Shown piece after piece: positions 59,023 through 64,000 of a stretch of DNA of 64,000 nt. The stretch's first letter is position 1, and each line of letters opens with the position of its first letter. The notes beneath the pieces are model-generated. The model saw only the letters and a list, made by a program, of their open reading frames with translations, was not told where the DNA came from and searched no databases. The DNA lies in assembly GCA_963712825.1 (NCBI GenBank), contig CAVQJP010000025.1, positions 1 through 64,000 on the forward strand, read 5' to 3'. The position numbers and the translations under genes are program-made. Source of the DNA: AP-15 sp963712825 (GTDB lineage: Bacteria > Pseudomonadota > Alphaproteobacteria > ATCC43930 > CGMCC-115725).

Positions 59023-62000
59023 CTAAGGACAGCCTGAGCCGGGGCCGGTGGCGAAGACCGGCGAGCTTGGCCCGCTGCCTTTGCTGTCGGCATGCTTGCT
59101 CAACCGGATCAGCCCGGTGCTGCCGTCCTGCAACGTCGCGGTGCCGACAAGGTCGAGCTGGCACACCGAGGTCGCGGCCGAAAACGGCGGGTTGAACAGG
59201 CTGACCGCGAGCGAGGCTACGTCCCAGTTGTCGGCGCTGATATCGGGGTTGTTCTGCACCAGGTTGAGGCGCACCCCGGCAATACCGTGCGACTGCGTCA
59301 GCGGCGGGCTGACCGTGTTCGGGATTTGGAAATCGACCGTGTGGGTCGACCCGTTTGTCCAGTTCGGCTCGCTGCGGTGCCGCAAGGTCACCGTGAAGCT
59401 CGTCCCGTCCGGCAGCAGCACGTCGGCGGTCTGGTCGCTGCCGTGCAGCCCGCCGCCGGCGTCATCGTCGCCGGTTCCGACGACAAAGCGGATCAGCGCC
59501 ACCGGCTGGTTTGGGGTCAGCGGGGTCGGCGAGGACAGCTGGTAGACGAGCCCGACCTTGGGCGAGCCGAGACCGGTGCACAAATCATAGCCGGCGACCG
59601 CATTGAAGCCGGGGCCAAATCCGTCGGCGTTGCTGACATTGTCGGCAATGTCGTTAAAGCAGATCTGATAGAGGTCGTTGTCGGAGCCGCGCGTCAGCCC
59701 GATGTCGTAGAGGGTCGGGTTCAGAAAGCCGGCGGTCGGGGCAGCGGCGTCGATGATCTTGATGCGCTGGTTAACGAGCGCCATAAACCCGGCCCAGAGC
59801 GGTGCCGCGGCGCTGGTGCCGAACCAGCCGGTCGTGCCGCCATTGTAAAAGATCTCGATATTGGCTGCGACCATTGCGACGTCGGGATAATTGCGCCAGG
59901 TCGTCGAGCCGCCATTCGCCCCGGCGCTGAGCGCCATGATCCCGACCTGCCAGTCGGGGATGGCGACGCCGCTGCCGCAGCACGAGAACGGGCCGAGCGA
60001 ATGGGGCCAACAATAGCAATTGCCGTTTTTGTTGTTCCCGTCCATGACGCCGCCGCTGGTGACAGCCTGCTGTTGCGGTGCGGTCGCCTGGTTCCAGGTG
60101 GTTTCGCCAGTGTAATAGGGATTGGGATAGGCGGGCGGAGCGGTGATCGCCGCGGTGCCGAGAAAGGTGCCGCCGACCAGGGTCTGCGACAGCATGTCGA
60201 TGTTGCTTTGCGGGTCGCCAATGTCGCCGTAATCGCCGGAAGCGGTGAAAAACGAAACGCCCCGGGCCGCCATCTGGTCGAGAGCCTGCTCGGAATTGTC
60301 GCTGCGTCCGAAAACATAAGAGCAGCTCGCCGAGGTCAATGGCGGGTTTGCGTTCGCCATCGCGTGAAAGACGGCGTCGCCGTGCAGCGTGACCCCGAGT
60401 GCCGTCTGAAAGACCTGGACTTGCGCCGCCGGCGCCATCGCCTGGACGAGCTCGATGTCGGAGGCGGTTTCCGGGCTGTTCTGATAGCTCGTAAACCAGG
60501 GCGGCGCCGCGATCGCGGCGAGGACGACATTGGCCGGATTGAGCGGCGGCGCCTGCAGCGCGTCGTAGCCGGCGATGTCGGACTGACTAAAGCTGTTGAG
60601 CTCGAGCAACCCGACCACCTGGCCGGCGCCGGTCAGCGCCAGGATCGACGGGTCGGCGCCGAGATAGGCGTTGCGCAGATCGGCCGCGCGGAAAGTGCCG
60701 CCGCCGCCAGTGCCGCCGGCGCGGGCGGGCACGCGGAATTCGGCCAAGCCGCTGATCCGCAAGAGCAGCACGGCGAGATCGAGCGAGGGTTCGCGGTCGA
60801 CGGCGACAAACGGCTGACCGTCGGCGCGCAGGCGGTAAACGAGGTTGACGTAAAGGGCGCTCTCGATTTGCGCCGCGGTTGCGCTGACGCCGAGCAACAG
60901 GTTGTTCGGATAGGTGCTCCAAGTGGAGAAGCCGCTCGCCGCCGCCCAGTCTTTCAGCGCCTGGTAGTCTGCTGGGGTGGCGCCATAGGTGGCGGCGAAT
61001 TCCGCCTGGGTCAGGAATTTGCGGAAATTCGGGCTCTTCGGGTCCGAGACCTGTCTGATGAATGTCTTCAGCCCGGCGCCGTCGCGCACCGGCAACCCGA
61101 TCGCCAGCGCGATGTTGGTGTCGGCCGGCACCGGTCCGGCGAGCGGCGCCACGGTCGGGTCGGGATTGACGCCGTAATAGCCTTGCAATTGTTGCGAGCC
61201 GCGGCCGCCCCGTTGTTCGGCGGGGAAACCGGATTGGAAGTCAACCCGGACCGCCTCGCCGAGTGCGATGTCGAACCCTGCGAAAGCGCCGGTCAGATGG
61301 CTGTGGTCGGCAACGGCAAAGGTGCCGTGCGGCGCCGCCACCAGCGCGCGGACAAAGGCGTGCTCGCCGAACGAGACCGCCGGGCGCGCACCGGCGCCGT
61401 CACCGCCGGCGACGGTGATCGCAAGCTCCGCGGCCGGCCGGTGGAACGCCGGATAAAGCCGCACGCGGCGGCCGGCGGTCAGATGGTCGGCGACCTGCAT
61501 CCGCACCGCACCGGCGATTGCCGCGAGGCGAGCGCCGTCGGTCAGCGTGACGCTTGAAAAGACGTAATCGCCGGGATTGAGGAGCAGCGTGCCGGTTACG
61601 GTCAAGGCGCCGTAATTCCCCGGCAGCAGCGCCACGACCTCGCCGGCCGCAACCGTCACGTCGGCGCCGGCGCCCGCGGGTCCGGCGGCGAGCGGCAATG
61701 GCGGCATCGCCGCTGCTGGGTACGGCACCGGCGAGCCAAGAATTATCCCATCGTCTTCGAGTCGGTTTGCCTGGAGAATGCCGAGCCTTACCTCGCGCGC
61801 CAGCAGGACCGATGGGGCGTAAAGGTTGCGGCAGGGGTCGATGTCGCAGCGGCGGCAGATCCTGAGCTGGGCCCCGTAGGCGGCTTCGGCGATCGCGTGC
61901 ACGCCGACATCGCCGCCCCACACCCGGCCGCGCTCGCCGAGGCGGACGCTGCGCTCGGCATAAAGGACAAAGCTCGCGAGCACCGGCGTCGCGGTGCGGA

Positions 62001-62037
62001 TCGGCGGTTGTTTTGGGGCATCCTCGGTGCGTTCCAT
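59023..62037 (-). CDS. Sedolisin (S53) serine-carboxyl protease with extra domains
   Basis: The 1004-residue protein has a pro-domain (about 300-430, pro-kumamolisin type) and a peptidase S53 core: Glu523 and Asp527 in ETASD, oxyanion Asp602 in SGDYGD and nucleophile Ser742 in GTSAAAP. The N-terminal 290 residues are a beta-rich, Gly-rich region without signal peptide, unusual since sedolisins are normally exported. A C-terminal domain (about 840-960, ALIRFVVGTGDDD, GIAGVRLNLVQNNP) resembles a PLAT/lectin-like fold. ATG 62037 has GGAGAG. It is likely an acid-active protease. Confidence 0.9.
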   Translation of the reverse strand: MERTEDAPKQPPIRTATPVLASFVLYAERSVRLGERGRVWGGDVGVHAIAEAAYGAQLRICRRCDIDPCRNLYAPSVLLAREVRLGILQANRLEDDGIILGSPVPYPAAAMPPLPLAAGPAGAGADVTVAAGEVVALLPGNYGALTVTGTLLLNPGDYVFSSVTLTDGARLAAIAGAVRMQVADHLTAGRRVRLYPAFHRPAAELAITVAGGDGAGARPAVSFGEHAFVRALVAAPHGTFAVADHSHLTGAFAGFDIALGEAVRVDFQSGFPAEQRGGRGSQQLQGYYGVNPDPTVAPLAGPVPADTNIALAIGLPVRDGAGLKTFIRQVSDPKSPNFRKFLTQAEFAATYGATPADYQALKDWAAASGFSTWSTYPNNLLLGVSATAAQIESALYVNLVYRLRADGQPFVAVDREPSLDLAVLLLRISGLAEFRVPARAGGTGGGGTFRAADLRNAYLGADPSILALTGAGQVVGLLELNSFSQSDIAGYDALQAPPLNPANVVLAAIAAPPWFTSYQNSPETASDIELVQAMAPAAQVQVFQTALGVTLHGDAVFHAMANANPPLTSASCSYVFGRSDNSEQALDQMAARGVSFFTASGDYGDIGDPQSNIDMLSQTLVGGTFLGTAAITAPPAYPNPYYTGETTWNQATAPQQQAVTSGGVMDGNNKNGNCYCWPHSLGPFSCCGSGVAIPDWQVGIMALSAGANGGSTTWRNYPDVAMVAANIEIFYNGGTTGWFGTSAAAPLWAGFMALVNQRIKIIDAAAPTAGFLNPTLYDIGLTRGSDNDLYQICFNDIADNVSNADGFGPGFNAVAGYDLCTGLGSPKVGLVYQLSSPTPLTPNQPVALIRFVVGTGDDDAGGGLHGSDQTADVLLPDGTSFTVTLRHRSEPNWTNGSTHTVDFQIPNTVSPPLTQSHGIAGVRLNLVQNNPDISADNWDVASLAVSLFNPPFSAATSVCQLDLVGTATLQDGSTGLIRLSKHADSKGSGPSSPVFATGPGSGCP

Positions 62038-62386
62038 GATCGCTCTCCAATTGGCGCCAGGATCGCCGGGCCGCTGCGGCAGCCGAGCGGGCAAGCGACA
62101 GCGACGGGTCGCCGCGGAAACGTCTTCCCGCCACTGCCGACAAAGCTCTATCAGCGCGATCGTAAGCGAGGTGTAGGCGTCGCAATGTAATGCGGTTCAC
62201 ACTGGGCGAGGCGTGGCTGCGCTGATTGCTTGGGGTCGTCGGATCACGGCTCTTCCGCTGCGGCCGGCCTAAAACTGCCGCGCGGGAATCTAGCCTGTTA
62301 TCAGCCGGGAAGACGATTGCCGCCCCGCCAGTCAGGTTTGGCGGGCTGCTGTTGAAGGGCGATTGATCCGCTGATTTTGGAGCGGC
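62038..62386. other. Intergenic region between the sedolisin and LLM genes
   Basis: About 350 bp with no gene I can support and no clear hairpin. Both flanking genes are on the minus strand; the sedolisin promoter should lie here but shows no recognisable consensus. Confidence 0.35.
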
Positions 62387-63448
62387 TCAGGGCCGGCACT
62401 CGTGACGGAATTGCGGGGCGATTTCGGTCATGAAGAGGCGCAGGCTGTCGGCGGCGGCCCGGTGCGGCAACGGGCCGAGGCGGAAGGTGAGGATCACACC
62501 GCCGACGCCGAGCTCGTCGATCTCCGCGATCGCCTCGGCGACGCGCGCCGGCGAGCCGCAGATAAAGCCGTGCTCGGTACTGGCGCGGGTCGAAGGCAGC
62601 TCGCCCGCCGGCACCTCGATCCGCAATCCGGTCTCGCGATAGATGCGGTTGCGCAGCTCGGCGCGCGACGCCGCCATCGCCTCAAACGCGAGAATGCCGA
62701 CGCGCTCGGCCTCGGCGTCGGTCTCGGCGACAAAGACGTTGCGCCACACCCAGCATTCGCCGAGGTTGCGGGCGATCCGGTCGTCGTCGAAGCCGGCTTC
62801 GGCCATCGCCTCGCGATAAAGAGCAAAGCGCCGCCGCGTCGTCGCAGCCGACTGGACATTCATCAGAAACGGCCGCCCCTGGCGCGCCAATGCGAGCATC
62901 GAGGCCTCGCCCGAGGCGGCGCGGACGAGCGCCGGATGAGGCCTCGTATAGGGGCGCGGGCGCAGCAGCGGCACGTCCAGGTCCCAAAACCGGCCGTGGT
63001 GGCGGAACCCGCCTTCGGTCCAGGCCCGGACCAGGATTTCCTCGGCCTCGTCGAGCCGCGCCTGGGCTTCGTGATGGTCGACGCCAAAGCCCTGGTAATC
63101 GTAGATATTGTAGGAGGAGCCGCGGCCGAGCCCGGCGATCAGCCGCCCCTTGGTGAGGTTGTCGAGCACCGCCAACTGCACCGCGAGACGGATCGGATGG
63201 TGCAGCGCCATCTGCAGAACGGCAAAACCGATTTTGGCGCGGCGGGTCGTCGCAGCGAGCGCCCCGGCAAACGCGATCGGGTCGGCATAGGCGCAGATGC
63301 CGTCGAAATGGTGCTCGGCGAGCCAGATCGCGTCGCAACCGAGCTCCTCCGAAAGCCACGCTTCGCGCAGGGTCTCGTCGATGACGACGCCGTCATGCTC
63401 GGGGTCGCGGCTGTCGGGAAACAGAAAATTGCCGAATTTCACACCCAC
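62387..63448 (-). CDS. LLM class flavin-dependent oxidoreductase
   Basis: The 353-residue protein has ELGCDAIWLAEHHFDG, TRRAKIGFAVLQMALHHPIR and GRLIAGLGRGSSYNIYDY, typical of the bacterial luciferase-like FMN-dependent monooxygenases (alkanal-type group). It is a separate transcription unit, convergent to nothing and divergent from the VapB-type antitoxin gene. Substrate unknown. It is the third LLM enzyme in the window. Confidence 0.92.
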   Translation of the reverse strand: MGVKFGNFLFPDSRDPEHDGVVIDETLREAWLSEELGCDAIWLAEHHFDGICAYADPIAFAGALAATTRRAKIGFAVLQMALHHPIRLAVQLAVLDNLTKGRLIAGLGRGSSYNIYDYQGFGVDHHEAQARLDEAEEILVRAWTEGGFRHHGRFWDLDVPLLRPRPYTRPHPALVRAASGEASMLALARQGRPFLMNVQSAATTRRRFALYREAMAEAGFDDDRIARNLGECWVWRNVFVAETDAEAERVGILAFEAMAASRAELRNRIYRETGLRIEVPAGELPSTRASTEHGFICGSPARVAEAIAEIDELGVGGVILTFRLGPLPHRAAADSLRLFMTEIAPQFRHECRP

Positions 63449-63522
63449 CTCCGCGCCGCTGGCATGCTTGGATGCCGGCTATCGTCCTTGCACAAAAGCA
63501 TAAATATGGCTATTATTCAACC

Positions 63523-63780
63523 ATGAGAACGACTGTCGACCTCTCCGACGATTTGTATCGGCGCGTCAAAGCAGAAGCGGCGATGCGCGGCCGCAAATTC
63601 AAGGATTTGGTCGAAGACGCCTTGCGCCAGCTGCTCACTTCGCCGGAACCTGGAAGGGCCGAACAGCGAGCGCCGCAACCGTCATTCCACGACCTGATGC
63701 AGGATTGTTGCGGCAGTGTCACGGACGCCCCGGCGGATTACGCGACAAATCCCAAATACATGGAGGAATTTGGTCGGTGA
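63523..63780 (+). CDS. VapB-type ribbon-helix-helix antitoxin
   Basis: The 85-residue product starts MRTTVDLSDDLYRRVKAEAAMRG, the ribbon-helix-helix pattern of VapB/CopG-type antitoxins (MetJ/Arc fold), then a linker and a C-terminal segment (HDLMQDCCGSV, NPKYMEEFGR) that should bind the toxin. ATG 63523 is chosen over the longer frame because of this pattern. Its stop overlaps the GTG of the PIN gene (GTGA). Confidence 0.85.
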   Translation: MRTTVDLSDDLYRRVKAEAAMRGRKFKDLVEDALRQLLTSPEPGRAEQRAPQPSFHDLMQDCCGSVTDAPADYATNPKYMEEFGR

Positions 63781-64000
63781 GAACCGGCGCGGTAATGGAT
63801 ACCGGGCCCCTCGTCGCGTATTTCTGCACCGGAGAGGCGCGCCATCGCTGGGCGGTTGAGCAGTTCAAGAAGCTTGCACCGCCGATTTTGACGTGCGAGC
63901 CGGTGCTGACCGAAACCTGTTTTCTCCTCGGAAGAGCAAATCTGCCTCCTGCGCGGCTGCTGGACAAGGTCAGGCAGGGCGCCCTGCAGATCGGCGTTCA
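63777..64000 (+). CDS. VapC-type PIN domain toxin, 5' part only
   Basis: GTG 63777 overlaps the antitoxin stop. The product begins AVMDTGPLVAYF, with the first PIN aspartate, and continues through a conserved PVLTETCFLL (second acidic residue) before the window ends at residue 74. This is the second PIN/VapB-type pair in the window, with a different antitoxin class (ribbon-helix-helix) from the one at 37.6-38.2 kb. Confidence 0.85.
   Translation, partial: MRTGAVMDTGPLVAYFCTGEARHRWAVEQFKKLAPPILTCEPVLTETCFLLGRANLPPARLLDKVRQGALQIGV

Overview
The window is high-GC (roughly two thirds G+C by eye) bacterial chromosome. The gene set points to an alphaproteobacterium: a GcrA-type regulator, the membrane ferritin exporter MbfA, a TIGR02302/DUF4175 protein next to lysA and argH, a prkA-yeaH-spoVR operon, and many acyl-CoA and flavin-dependent (LLM) enzymes. 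Rhodospirillales or Hyphomicrobiales are plausible, but no 16S gene is present and I cannot name a genus.

Positions 1 to about 12,340 are the integrase end of a prophage that continues beyond the left edge. All confident genes lie on the minus strand: integrase, two excisionase-like regulators, small early genes, a repeat-rich stretch, a double-HTH protein, a tandem Cys/His protein, then overlapping virion-type genes including a large internal protein with a muramidase-like domain. The element sits at the 3' end of a tRNA-Ser(UGA) gene at 12331-12417. Several of its genes show abrupt frame changes, suggesting decay or sequence errors.

From 12.4 to 31.2 kb lies host chromosome: a TPP-riboswitch-controlled thiO-thiS-thiG operon, a Crp/Fnr regulator, both subunits of a 3-oxoacid CoA-transferase, the prkA-yeaH-spoVR operon behind a textbook sigma-54 promoter, tsaD-gpsA, clpS-clpA, and three Tad/TadE-TadG-type secreted or pilus-associated proteins.

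From 31.6 to 44.3 kb are metabolic and stress genes: a 2-methylfumaryl-CoA-isomerase-like CoA transferase, a cNMP-sensing PP2C phosphatase, an alpha/beta hydrolase with an LLM oxidoreductase, a VapBC module beside a serine-recombinase remnant, a two-subunit acyl-CoA dehydrogenase, MbfA, and a Tat-exported DUF882 protein whose signal peptide is interrupted by a stop codon.

From 44.5 to 64 kb come the argH-lipoprotein-lysA-DUF4175 operon with divergent tlpA, a MoxR/VWA pair with an unrelated small gene wedged between, gcrA-like, a methyltransferase, a hydratase, serine-glyoxylate-type aminotransferase, two more LLM oxidoreductases, a large sedolisin (S53) protease, and a second VapBC pair cut by the right edge. 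No complete novel defence or mobile system was recognised. The most unusual signals are the sigma-54/leader architecture before prkA, the repeat dyad and tandem zinc-module protein in the prophage, the start-less thiO, and the stop inside the Tat signal.
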